DNA of 64,000 nucleotides, from assembly GCA_029207755.1 (NCBI GenBank), contig JARCOQ010000202.1:1-64000 (forward strand). Direction: 5' to 3'. Source of the stretch: Chamaea fasciata. Its lineage: Eukaryota > Chordata > Aves > Passeriformes > Sylviidae. The notes beneath the pieces are model-generated. The model was not told where the DNA came from. It saw only the letters and a list, made by a program, of their open reading frames with translations, and did no database searches. Positions within the stretch are counted from its first letter, which is position 1, and every line of letters begins with the position of its first letter. Made by a program: the position numbers and the translations under genes. Of this stretch, positions 20,741 through 33,500 are shown in pieces.

Positions 20741-22519
20741 AAGTACAGGGCTCGACAGAGAAAAAAACTCCTCGGGGTAATAATGCTATTTTTCTGTTTT
20801 GGCTGTAATGACTTCAGGCTACAGGGCAAAAATAAAACTTAGTGTTTTAGTAACATGGCAAGATAGTAATTTGGGTAATTTGCTGTTGACGGGGGTAATT
20901 ATTCCTGGGTGACTGCAATTAGTATTCCACGAGTGACTAAGTAGGATGACAAAGAACAGTAAGATTATGAATGCTGTAAGGCTCATTAGCACCTCTAAAT
21001 AAGGATATTCATGTATTAATTACAAAGGAAAACAAAATAAACTCCCAGGTGGTGTTAAGCTTATATATACGCCTGGATAGCTCCCATCTGAGATAGGTGT
21101 TACCGGGGTACCCGTTCGAGTGCAACTGAAGTCCAATTTTAAATCCTTAAAATGCTGAAAAAGGCACGGGTTCCTTCAACTTAAAATTAGCATATGGGCA
21201 GTTACCTCTGCTTAAACTGTGACGTGGAAAATAAATGGCTTGTGCCCCTTAACTTAATCTCCTAAAATTTTTGGAAAAGAGCAGTTTCCTTCAGTTTAAG
21301 TCTCTCCAGGGAGGAGAAAAAAGGGGAGTTTTCCCTAAAATTCAAGCCCTTAAAAAGCAGAGACAGCTAGGCCCCTCTGAACTAGCACCTCCCCGCCGGG
21401 GTGTGCCCAGGAAACCCTCTGAAGACAGGGGGCATTGTGGGATGAGGTCGAGAAAGATCCCGCAGATTGTTCGTTCCCCTGCGTGACCCTTCGTCTGCTC
21501 TGAAACGCTGGGGTGCTAGGCTTCCGTTCTGTGGAAGAGAACTGTTCTTCTTGTGGCCGGTGGCCGAGATGGAAGTTCTATCCCCAGAATTCCCTATGTC
21601 CTAAGTTTGTAAGTATTTAGGAAATTCTTCCCAGACTGTAAGCAATTACCAGAAATATTTACTTAGGAATCCTTACTGAATTGTGTTTCTGTTGAGGTCT
21701 TCTATGTATCCCTTAAGGAGCCAAGGGGGTTGCCAGGTGACTGATGTCTAATCCTGACCGGCCCGGAGCAAACCGGAGTCCTGCTGCCGGTGGCTGGTCC
21801 GCCCTAAATTACAGTAACATATTAATGTAATTTATAAGAATTCCCTTTGCCTATTAAACAAATTTTCCAGGATGATCCAGGGAAGAGATCTGCTCCATCC
21901 TTAGTTTGGGAAATGCCAGTTCTCAGATCCATCTAGGCAGAAAACTACTAAAAGTATTTGCTTGTTTTTTACTACATCTAGCTGTATGATGAAAATAGAT
22001 GAATGGTCATTAGGTAAAAACTTTTCAGAGGGCAAAATATTTCACACAGATCCCATTTTGACAGTATGGCAGTTTTGGGGATTAGGAATCCCATCCCTAG
22101 AAGACATCAAAGAAATGATACTTTGCAACTTGATATTTAGAAATTGTCTTAGAGATGTTATAACTTAATATTCTAACATTATGAAATAGAATGGTTTTGG
22201 CATGTTGAAACTGGGTGATTCTGGTATTCCAGAACCCATCCCGTATTTTGCAATGGAGACTTTGAAACGTACATGTTTAATACTTTGAAACCTGGTGAAC
22301 ACCTATATGAAATGCAGGCAGAGTAATGTTTCTGAATCTAGATGGAGAGAGATGAGGGTTGTAGCAATGTTGCAAGCAGATTGACGGACATCTTATAAAA
22401 ACGACATGTAACTGCTTTCAAATTAGGGGAGTTACTTTTTTCAATCTAGGGCAGGCAGGATTTTTAGGGTCAGAGGAGAAGTCTCCCTGCAAAAATTACC
22501 GATAGAAGAATATTTCACC
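20741..22519. other. Unique sequence between promoter and satellite
   Basis: About 1.8 kb of A/T-leaning DNA with no recognised gene, transposon or tandem repeat. It would be intron 1 of the inward transcript. A weak candidate exon is 21982-22013 on the plus strand (acceptor TTTTTTACTACATCTAG, donor ATTAG|GTAAAA). Short frames at 21271-21486 and 21962-22168 have no visible domain. Confidence 0.4.
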
Positions 22520-22903
22520 CAAACCCAATAAACCAAAACTAGGATTCAGGGAGGGTACATACTACCAGTGGACTATAAAAACAGACATCAGGACCCGAAG
22601 GGGGTGACTTAACTTTCCCACAAAAGGAACATCCAGTCAGGTCTAAGGCCTTCTACATGGAACTAGACTTCTAGAAAATAGAATTCTGAATGCATCAGCA
22701 TTGCACCAAGACCCATGCTACTAGAAGCAGAATGCCAGACTGGCCGTGGAGTGCCAAACACCTCCTAAAAACTGAAATCAGGAATGTGATAGGGTGAGTC
22801 CAGCTTGCCACACAAAAGGGCCACTGATGTTGAACAGAGCGCTATGCCCAGGAGTGGACTTATGCCATCTACAAATCTAAACATAGCTACACTTCTCCCA
22901 GAG

Positions 22904-22984
22904 CCAAGGTGCCAGAAGCTGGAACCCTAACTGTCCTTCGAGTGCCAAATGTCTCCTACAACCGAACATTACGAACTTCTAGGA
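22904..22984 (+). other. Exon-like segment in a diverged edge monomer, 81 nt
   Basis: Preceded by TACACTTCTCCCAGAG and followed by GA|GTGAGTTTC. Read as phase 1 to phase 1 it has no stop over 27 codons and includes KVPEAGTLTVLRVPNVSY, with an NVS sequon. Its entry phase matches the exit phase of the predicted first exon at 20714-20738. The following intron would be 108 nt, ending at GACATCTGCCAG (23092). The next monomer has lost its GT donor, so splicing would be irregular. Confidence 0.3.
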
Positions 22985-25249
22985 GTGAGTTTCTGTTCCA
23001 TCAGAAGAGAACCACCGTTCCTGCACAGAACTCTCTGCCACGGAGTGGGCTGCCAAATGATAAAATTAACTTCAGCACAGGACATCTGCCAGATCCAAAC
23101 TGCCAGAAGCTGGAACCCTTACTGTCCTTGGAGTGCCAAATCTATCCTATGAACTGACATCAGGAACCTGATGGGGAGAGTTTAGGTTCCCACAAAAGAC
23201 CCACCTTTCCTTCAGAGACCTCTGTGCCCCAGACTGGGCTTCTGCCTCTTAGAATTCTGAACAACACACTTACTCCCAGATCCACGCTGTCAGTACCTGG
23301 AAGCCTGGCTCCCCTGAGACGGCCAAATGGCTCCTTAAAACGAACAATCTGAACCAGGAGGTTTGTTTAGTTTCCCCAGAAAAAGGGACACCATTCCTGC
23401 ACAGAGCTCTGAGCCCAGGAGTGAGCTTCTGCCACTTACAATTCTGAACACTGCTGCACTTCTCCCATGGCCAAGCTGCCAGAATCTGGAGCCCTAACTG
23501 TCCTTCGAGTGGCAAATGTCTCCTACCACCTGATATGAGGAACCTGGTGCGGGCAGTTTAGCTTCCCACCGAACAGAGGCACCACGGCTGCACAGAACTC
23601 CCTGCCCCGGAGGGGGCTTCTGACTCCTAAAAATAACTTAAGCACAGGATATCTGCCAGACCCAAGCTGCCAGATGCTGGAACCCTAACTGTCCTTGGAG
23701 GACAAAATGTCTCCTACAACCTGAAATGAAGGACTTGGAGGAGTGAGTTTAGCTTCCCACAGAAGAGAGCCACCGTTGCAGCACAGAACTCTCTGGGGCC
23801 AAATTGGGGTTCTGCCTGCTAAACATAAAGTCACCACAGGATACCTGCCAGATCAAAGCTTTCAAAAGTTGGAAATCTAACTGTCCTTGGAGTGCCAAAT
23901 GTCTCCTACAACCTGACATTAGGAACGTGGAGAGGTGAGTTTAGCTTCCCACAGAAAAGAGCCACCATTCCTGCACAGAACTCTCTGCCCCAGACTGGGC
24001 TGCTAACTCATAAAATTAAGTTCTGCACAGGACTGCTACCAGATCCAAGCTCCCAGACGCTGGAACCCTTACTGTCCTTGGAGCGCCAAATCTATCCTAT
24101 AAATTGAAATCAGGAACCTGATGGGGTGAGTCCAGATTCCCACAGAAAAGGGGCGACACTTCCTGCACAGAGCCCTCTGACCCAGAAAGGGCTACTGCCT
24201 GCTAAAAATAAATCCACACAGGATATCAGCCAAATCCAAGCTCCCAGAGGCTGGAACTCTAACTGTCCTTGGAGTGCCCAATATCTACTACAACCTGACA
24301 TCAGGAACTTGGAGGGGTGAGTTTAGCTTCCCAGAGAAGAGAGCCACTCTTCCTGCACAGAACTCTCTGCAACAGAGTGGGCTGCTAACTGATACAAATA
24401 AGTTCAGTACAAAACTTCTGCCAGATCCAACCTTAGAGAAGCTGGAACCCTTACAGTCCTTGGAGTGTCCAATGTCTCCTACAACCTGACATTAGAAACT
24501 TAGGGGATGAGTATAGCGTCCCACAGAAGAGAGCCACTGTTCCTGCACAGAGCTCTGTGCCCGGGAGTGGGCTTCTGCCACTTAGAATTCTGAACAGTGC
24601 ACATTACTCCCAGAACTAAGCTGTCAGAACCTGGAACCCTAACTGTCCTTGGAGTGCCCAATGTCTCCTACAGCCTGACATTAGGAACTTAGTCGGTGAG
24701 TATAGCTTCCCACAGAAGAGAGCCACTGTTCCTGCACAGAGCTCTGTGCCCGGGAGTGGGCTTCTGCCACTTAGAATTCTGAACAGTGTACTTACTCCCA
24801 CAACCAAGCTGCCATGAAGCTGAAACCCTAGCTGCCCTTAGACTGCCAAACACCCCCTGGAAACTGACATCAGGAATTTGGAGGGGTAACTTTAGCTTTC
24901 CACAGAAAACACCCACAGTTCCTGCACAGAACTCTCGGCCACAGAGTGGGCTGCGAACTGAAAAAAATAAGTTCTGCACAGGACTTCTGCCAGATCCAAG
25001 CATCCGAAAGCTGGAACCCTAACTGTCCTGCGAGTGCCCAATGTCTCCTACAACCTGACATTAGGAACTTAGTCGGTGAGTATAGCTTCCCACAGAAGAG
25101 AGCCACTGTTCCTGCACAGAGCTCTGTGCCCCGGAGTGGGCTTCTGCCACTTAGAATTCTGAACAGTGCACATTACTCGCAGAACCAAGCTCCCAGAAGC
25201 TGGAACCCTAACTGTCCTTGGAGTGCCCAATGTCTCCTACAACCTGACA

Positions 25250-27560
25250 TTAGGAACGTAGTCGGTGAGTATAGCTTCCCACAGAAAAGACCCACCGTTC
25301 CTTCACAGAACTCTCGGCCACGGAGTGGGCTGATACCTGATAAAAATAAGTTCAGCACAGGACTTCTGCCAGATCCAAGCATCCAGAAGCTGGAACCCTA
25401 ACTGGCCTTGGAGCGCCAAATGTCTCCTACAGCCTGACATCACGAACTTAGTCGGTGAGTATAGCTTCCCACAGAAGAGAGCCACTGTTCCTGCACAGAG
25501 CTCTGTGCCCGGGAGTGGGCTTCTGCCACTTAGAATTCTGAACAGTGTACTTACTCCCACAACCAAGCTGCCATGAAGCTGAAACCCTAGCTGCCCTTAG
25601 ACTGCCAAACACCCCCTGCAAACTGACATCATGAACTTGGAGGGGTGAGTTTTGCTTCCCACAGAAAAGACCCACAGTTCCTGCACAGAACTCTCGGCCA
25701 CGGAGTGGGCTGCTAACTGATAAAAATAAGTTCAGCACAGGACTTCTGCCAGATCCAAGCATCCAGAAGCTGGAACCCTTACTGGCTTTGGAGTGCCAAA
25801 TGTCTCCTACAGCCTGACATCAGGAACCTGCTGGGGGGAGTTTAGTTTCCCACAGAAGAGACCCACAGTTCCTGCACAGAGCTCTGTGCCCGGGAGTGGG
25901 CTTCTGCCACTTAGAATTCTGAACAGTGCACATTACTCCCAGAACCAAGCTGTCAGAAGCTGGAACCCTAACTGTCCTTGGAGTGCCCAATGTCTCCTAC
26001 AACCTGACATTAGGAACTTAGTCGGTGAGTATAGCTTCCCACAGAAGAGAGCCACTGTTCCTGCACAGAGCTCTGTGCCCGGAGGTGGGCTTCTGCCACT
26101 TAGAATTCTGAACAGTGTACTTACTGCCACAACCAAGCTGCCATGAAGCTGAAACCCTAGCTGCCCTTCGACTGCCAAACACCCCCTGCAAACTGACATC
26201 AGGAATTTGGAGAGGTGAGTTTAGCTTTCCACAGAAAAGACCCACCGTTCCTGCACAGAGCTCTCGGCCACGGAGTGCGCTGCTAACTGATAAAAATAAG
26301 TTCAGCACAGGACTTCCGCCAGATCCAAGCATCCAGAAGCTGGAACCCTTACTGGCCTTGGAGTGCCAAATGTCTCCTACAACCTGACATCAGGAACCTG
26401 CTGGGGTGAGTTTAGTTTCCCACAGAAAAGACCCACAGTTCCTGCACAGAGCTCAGTGTCCCGGAGTGGGCTTCTGCGACTTAGAATTCTGAACAGTGCA
26501 CATTACTCCCAGAACCAAGCTGTCAGAAGCTGAAACCCTAACTGTCCTTGGAGTGCCCAATGTCTCCTACAACCTGACATTAGGAACGTAGTCGGTGAGT
26601 ATAGCTTCCCACAGAAAAGACCCACCGTTCCTTCACAGAACTCTCGGCCACGGAGTGGGCTGATACCTGATAAAAATAAGTTCAGCACAGGACTTCTGCC
26701 AGATCCAAGCATCCAGAAGCTGGAACCCTAACTGGCCTTGGAGCGCCAAATGTCTCCTACAGCCTGACATCACGAACTTAGTCGGTGAGTATAGCTTCCC
26801 ACAGAAGAGAGCCACTGTTCCTGCACAGAGCTCTGTGCCCGGGAGTGGGCTTCTGCCACTTAGAATTCTGAACAGTGTACTTACTCCCACAACCAAGCTG
26901 CCATGAAGCTGAAACCCTAGCTGCCCTTAGACTGCCAAACACCCCCTGCAAACTGACATCATGAACTTGGAGGGGTGAGTTTTGCTTCCCACAGAAAAGA
27001 CGCACCGTTCCTGCACAGAACTCTCGGCCACGGAGTGGGCTGCTAACTGATAAAAATAAGTTCAGCACAGGACTTCTGCAAGATCCAAGCATCCAGAAGC
27101 TGGAACCCTTACTGGCTTTGGAGTGCCAAATGTCTCCTACAGCCTGACATCAGGAACCTGCTGGGGGGAGTTTAGTTTCCCACAGAAAAGACCCACAGTT
27201 CCTGCACAGAGCTCTGTGCCCGGGAGTGGGCTTCTGCCACTTAGAATTCTGAACAGTGCACATTACTCCCAGAACCAAGCTGTCAGAAGCTGGAACCCTA
27301 ACTGTCCTTGGAGTGCCCAATGTCTCCTACAACCTGACATTAGGAACTTAGTCGGTGAGTATACCTTCCCACAGAAGAGAGCCACTGTTCCTGCACAGAG
27401 CTCTGTGCCCGGGAGTGGGCTTCTGCCACTTAGAATTCTGAACAGTGTACTTACTCCCACAACCAAGCTGCCATGAAGCTGAAACCCTAGCTGCCCTTAG
27501 ACTGCCAAACACCCCCTGCAAACTGACATCAGGAATTTGGAGGGGTGAGTTTAGCTTTCC
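25250..27560. repeat. Seven-monomer higher-order repeat, period 1,330 bp
   Basis: Segments such as 25303-25566, 25448-25762 and 25793-26146 recur at +1,330 bp (26633-26896, 26778-27092, 27123-27476) with few changes. 1,330 equals seven 190-bp monomers. Limits are approximate. Confidence 0.8.
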
Positions 27561-30500
27561 ACAGAAAAGACCCACCGTTCCTGCACAGAACTCTCGGCCA
27601 CGGAGTGGGCTGTGAACTGATAAAAATAAGTTCTGCACAGGACTTCTGCAGGATGCAAGCATCCAAAAGCTGGAACCCTAACTGTCCTGCGAGTGCCCAA
27701 TGTCTCCTACAACCTGACATTAGGAACTTAGTCGGTGAGTATAGCTTCCCACAGAAGAGAGCCACTGTTCCTGCACAGAGATCTGTGCCCCGGAGTGGGC
27801 TTCTGCCACTTAGAATTCTGAACAGTGTACTTACTCCCACAACCAAGCTGCCATGAAGCTGAAACCCTAGCTGCCCTTAGACTGCCAAACACCCCCTGCA
27901 AACTGACATCAGGAACTTGGAGGGGTGAGTTTAGCTTTCCACAGAAAAGACCCACCGTTCCTGCACAGAACTCTCGGCCACGGAGTGCGCTGCTAACTGA
28001 TAAAAATAAGTTCAGCACAGGACTTCTGCCAGATGCAAGCATCCAGAAGCTGGAACCCTTACTGGCCTTGGAGCGCCAAATGTCTCCTACAGCCTGACAT
28101 CAGGAACCTCCTGGGGTGAGTTTTGTTTCCCACAGAAAAGACCCACAGTTCCTGCACAGAGCTCTGTGCCCGGGAGTGGGCTTCTGCCACTTAGAATTCT
28201 GAACAGTGCACATTACTCCCAGAACCAAGCTCTAAGAAGCTGGAACCCTAACTGTCCTTGGAGTGCCCAATGTCTCCTAAAACCTGCCATTAGGAACTTA
28301 GGGGGTGAGTATAGCTTCCCACAGAAGAGAGCCACTGTACCTGCACAGAGTTCTGTGCCCGGAAGTGGGCTTCTGCCACTTAGAATTCTGAACACTGCTG
28401 CACTTCTCCCATAGCCAAGCTCCCAGAAGCTGGAACCCTAACTGTCCTGCGAGTGCCCAATGTCTCCTACAACCTGACATTAGGAACTTAGTCGGTGAGT
28501 ATAGCTTCCCACAGAAGAGAGCCACTGTTCCTGCACAGAGCTCTGTGCCCGGGAGTGGGCTTCTGCCACTTAGAATTCTGAACAGTGTACTTCCTCCCAC
28601 AACCAAGCTGCCATGAAGCTGAAACCCTAGCTGCCCTTAGACTACCAAACACCCCCTGCAAACTGACATCAGGAACTTGGAGGGGTGAGTTTAGCTTTCC
28701 ACAGAAAAGACCCACCGTTCCTGCACAGAGCTCTGTGCCCGGGAGTGGGCTTCTGCCACTTAGAATTCTGAACACTGCCGCATTTCTCCCATATCCAAGC
28801 TCCCAGAAGCTGGAACCCTAACTGTCCTGCGAGTGCCAAATGTCTCCTACGACCTGACATTAGGAACTTCGGGGGGTGAGTTTAGCTTCCCACAGAAGAG
28901 AGCCACTGTTCCTGCACAGAGCTCTGTGCCCCGGAGTGGGCTTCTGCCACTTAGAATTCTGAACAGTGTACTTACTCCCACAACCAAGCTGCCATGAAGC
29001 TGAAACGCTAGCTGCCCTTAGACTGCCAAACACCCCCTGCAAACTGACATCAGGAACTTGGAGGGGTGAGTTTAGCTTTCCACAGAAAAGACCCACCGTT
29101 CCTGCACAGAACTCTCGGCCACGGAGTGGGCTGCTAACTGATAAAAATAAGTTCAGCACAGGACTTTCGCCAGATCCAAGCATCCAGGAGCTGGAACCCT
29201 TACTGTCCTTGGAGTGCCAAATGTCTCCTACAGCCTGACATCAGGAACCTGCTGGGGTGAGTTTAGTTTCCCACAGAAAAGACCCACTGTTCCTGCACAG
29301 AGCTCTGTGCCCCGGAGTAGGCTTCTGCCACTTAGAATTCTGAACAGTGCACATTACTCCCAGAACCAAGCTGTCAGAAGCTGGAACCCTAACTGTCCTT
29401 GGAGTGCCCAATGTCTCCTACAACCTGACATTAGGAACTTCGGGGGGTGAGTATAGCTTCCCACAGAAGAGAGCCACTGTTCCTGCACAGAGCTCTGTGC
29501 CCGGGAGTGGGCTTCTGCCACTTAGAATTCTGAACACTGCCGCACTTCTCCCATATCCAAGCTCCCAGAAGCTGGAACCCTAACTGTCCTGCGACTGCCA
29601 AATGTCTCCTACGACCTGACATTAGGAACTTCGGGGGGTGAGTTTAGCTTCCCACGGAAGAGACCCACAGTTCCTGCACAGAGCTCTGTGCCCGGGAGTG
29701 GGCTTCTGCCACTTAGAATTCAGAACAGTGCACATTACTCGCAGAACCAAGCTCCCAGAAGCTGGAACCCTAACTGTCCTTGGAGTGCCCAATGTCTCCT
29801 ACGACCTGATATTAGGAACTTAGTCGGTGAGTATAGCTTCCCACAGAAGAGAGCCACTGTTCCTGCACAGAGCTCTGTGCCCGGGAGTGGGCTTCTGCCA
29901 CTTAGAATTCTGAACAGTGTACTTACTCCCACAACCAAGCTGCCATGAAGCTGAAACCCTAGCTGCCCTTAGACTGCCAAACACCCCCTGCAAACTGACA
30001 TCAGGAACTTGGAGGGGTGAGTTTAGCTTTCCACAGAAAAGACCCACCGTTCCTGCACAGAACTCTCGGCCACGGAGTGGGCTGCTAACTGATAAAAATA
30101 AGTTCAGCACAGGACTTCTGCCAGATCCAAGCATCCAGAAGATGGAACCCTTACTGTCCTTGGAGTGCCAAATGTCTCCTACAGCCTGACATCAGGAACC
30201 TGCTGGGGTGAGTTTAGTTTCCCACAGAAAAGACCCACCGTTCCTGCACAGAGCTCTGTGCCCAGGAGTGGGCTTCTGCCACTTAGAATTCTGAACACTG
30301 CTGCACTTCTCCCATAGCCCAGCTCCCAGAAGCTGGAAACCTAACTGTCCTTGGAGTGCCAAATGTCTCCTACAACCTGACATTAGGAACCTGATGCGGT
30401 GAGTCCAGATTCCCACAGAAAAGGAGCAACGCTTCCTGCACAGAGCCCCCTGACCCAGAGAGGGCGACTGCCTGCTAAAAATAAATTCAGCACAGGATAT

Positions 30501-33500
30501 CTGCCAGATCCAACCTCCCAGAAGCTGGAACCCTAACTGTCCTTGGAGTGCCCAATGTCTCCTACAACCTGACATTAGGAACTTAGTCGGTGAGTATAGC
30601 TTTCCACAGAAGAGAGCCACTGTTCCTGCACAGAGCTCTGTGCCCGGGAGTGGGCTTCTGCCACTTGGAATTCTGAACAGTGTACTTCCTCCCACAACCA
30701 AGCTGCCATGAAGCTGAAACGCTAGCTGCCCTTAGACTGCCAAACACCCCCTGCAAACTGACATCAGGAACTTGGAGGGGTGAGTTTAGCTTTCCACAGA
30801 AAAGACCCACCGTTCCTGCACAGAACTCTCGGCCACGGAGTGGGCTGCTAACTGATAAAAATAAGTTCAGCACAGGACTTCTGCCAGATCCAAGCATCCA
30901 GAAGCTGGAACCCTTACTGTCCTTGGAGTGCCAAATGTCTCCTACAGCCTGACATCAGGAACCTGCTGGGGTGAGTTTAGTTTCCCACAGAAAAGACCCA
31001 CCGTTCCTGCACAGAGCTCTGTGCCCGGGAGTGGGCTTCTGCCACTTAGAATTCTGAACACTGCCGCACTTCTCCCATATCCAAGCTCCCAGAAGCTGGA
31101 ACCCTAACTGTCCTGCGAGTGCCAAATGTCTCCTACAACCTGATATTAGGAACTTCGGGGGGTGAGTTTAGCTTCCCACAGAAGAGACCCACCGTTCCTG
31201 CACAGAGCTCTGTGCCCGGGAGTGGGCTTCTGCCACTTAGAATTCTGAACAGTGTACTTACTCCCACAACCAAGCTGCCATGAAGCTGAAACCCTTACTG
31301 CCCTTAGACTGCCAAACACCCCCTGCAAACTGACATCAGGAACTTGGAGGGGTGAGTTTAGCTTTCCACAGAAAAGACCCACCGTTCCTGCACCGAACTC
31401 TCAGCCACGGAGTGGGCTGATAACTGATAAAAATAAGTTCAGCACAGGACTTCTGCCAGATCCAAGCATCCAGAAGATGGAACCCTAACTGTCCTGCGAG
31501 TGCCAAATGTCTCCTACAGCCTGACATCAGGAACCTGCTGGGGTGAGTTTAGTTTCCCACAGAAAAGACCCACCGTTCCTGCACAGAGCTCTGTGCCCAG
31601 GAGTGGGCTTCTGCCACTTAGAATTCTGAACACTGCTGCACTTCTCCCATAGCCAAGCTCCCAGAAGCTGGAAACCTAACTGTCCTTGGAGTGCCAAATG
31701 TCTCCTACTACCTGACATTAGGAACCTCATGCGGTGAGTCCAGATTCCCACAGAAAAGGAGCAACGCTTCCTGCACAGAGCCCCCTGACCCAGAGAGGGC
31801 GACTGCCGGCTAAAAATAAATTCAGCACAGGATATCTGCCAGATCCAACCTCCCAGAAGCTGGAACCCTAACTGTCCTTGGAGTGCCCAATGTCTCCTAC
31901 AACCTGACATTAGGAACTTAGTCGGTGAGTATAGCTTTCCACAGAAGAGAGCCACTGTTCCTGCACAGAGCTCTGTGCCCGGGAGTGGGCTTCTGCCACT
32001 TAGAATTCTGAACAGTGTACTTACTCCCACAACCAAGCTGCCATGAAGCTGAAACCCTAGCTGCCCTTAGACTGCCAAACACCCCCTGCAAACTGACATC
32101 AGGAACTTGGAGGGGTGAGTTTAGCTTTCCACAGAAAAGACCCACCGTTCCTGCACAGAACTCTCGGCCACGGAGTGGGCTGCTAACTGATAAAAATAAG
32201 TTCAGCACAGGACTTCTGCCAGATCCAAGCATCCAGAAGCTGGAACCCTTACTGGCTTTGGAGTGCCAAATGTCTCCTACAGCCTGATATCAGGAACCTG
32301 CTGGGGGGAGTTTAGTTTCCCACAGAAAAGACCCACAGTTCCTGCACAGAGCTCTGTGCCCGGGAGTGGGCTTCTGCCACTTAGAATTCTGAACAGTGCA
32401 CATTACTCCCAGAACCAAGCTGTCAGAAGCTGGAACCCTAACTGTCCTTGGAGTGCCCAATGTCTCCTACAGCCTGACATTAGGAACTTACTCGGTGAGT
32501 ATACCATCCCACAGAAGAGAGCCACTGTTCCTGCACAGAGCTCTGTGCCCGGGAGTGGGCTTCTGCCACTTAGAATTCTGAACAGTGTACTTACTCCCAC
32601 AACCAAGCTGCCATGAAGCTGAAACCCTAGCTGCCCTTAGACTGCCAAACACCCCCTGCAAACTGACATCAGGAATTTGGAGGGGTGAGTTTAGCTTTCC
32701 ACAGAAAAGACCCACCGTTCCTGCACAGAACTCTCGGCCACGGAGTGGGCTGTGAACTGAAAAAATAAGTTCTGCACAAGACTTCTGCAAGATGCAAGCA
32801 TCCAAAAGCTGGAACCCTAACTGTCCTTGGAGTGCCCAATGTCTCCTACAACCTGACATTAGGAACTTAGTCGGTGAGTATAGCTTCCCACAGAAGAGAG
32901 CCACTGTTCCTGCACAGAGATCTGTGCCCGGGAGTGGGCTTCTGCCACTTAGAATTCTGAACAGTGTACTTACTCCCACAACCAAGCTGCCATGAAGCTG
33001 AAACCCTAGCTGCCCTTAGACTGCCAAACACCCCCTGCAAACTGACATCAGGAACTTGGAGGGGTGAGTTTAGCTTTCCACAGAAAAGACCCACCGTTCC
33101 TGCACAGAACTCTCGGCCACGGAGTGCGCTGCTAACTGATAAAAATAAGTTCAGCACAGGACTTCTGCCAGATCCAAGCATCCAGAAGCTGGAACCCTTA
33201 CTGGCCTTGAAGTGCCAAATGGCTCCTACAGCCTGACATCAGGAACCTGCTGGGGTGAGTTTAGTTTCCCACAGAAAAGACCCACCGTTCCTACACAGAG
33301 CTCTGTGCCCCAGAGTGGGCTTCTGCCACTTAGAATTCTGAACAGTGCACATTACTCCCACAACAAAGCTGTCAGAAGCTGGAACCCTAACTGTCCTTGG
33401 AGTGCCCAATGTCTCCTACAACCTGACATTAGGAACTAAGTCGGTGAGTATAGCTTCCCACAGAAAAGACCCACCGTTCCTGCACAGAACTCTCGGCCAC

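Noticed and set aside
21980..22060. Box C/D snoRNA (TGATGA near 21987)
   Set aside because: No matching D box or terminal stem at the expected distance.
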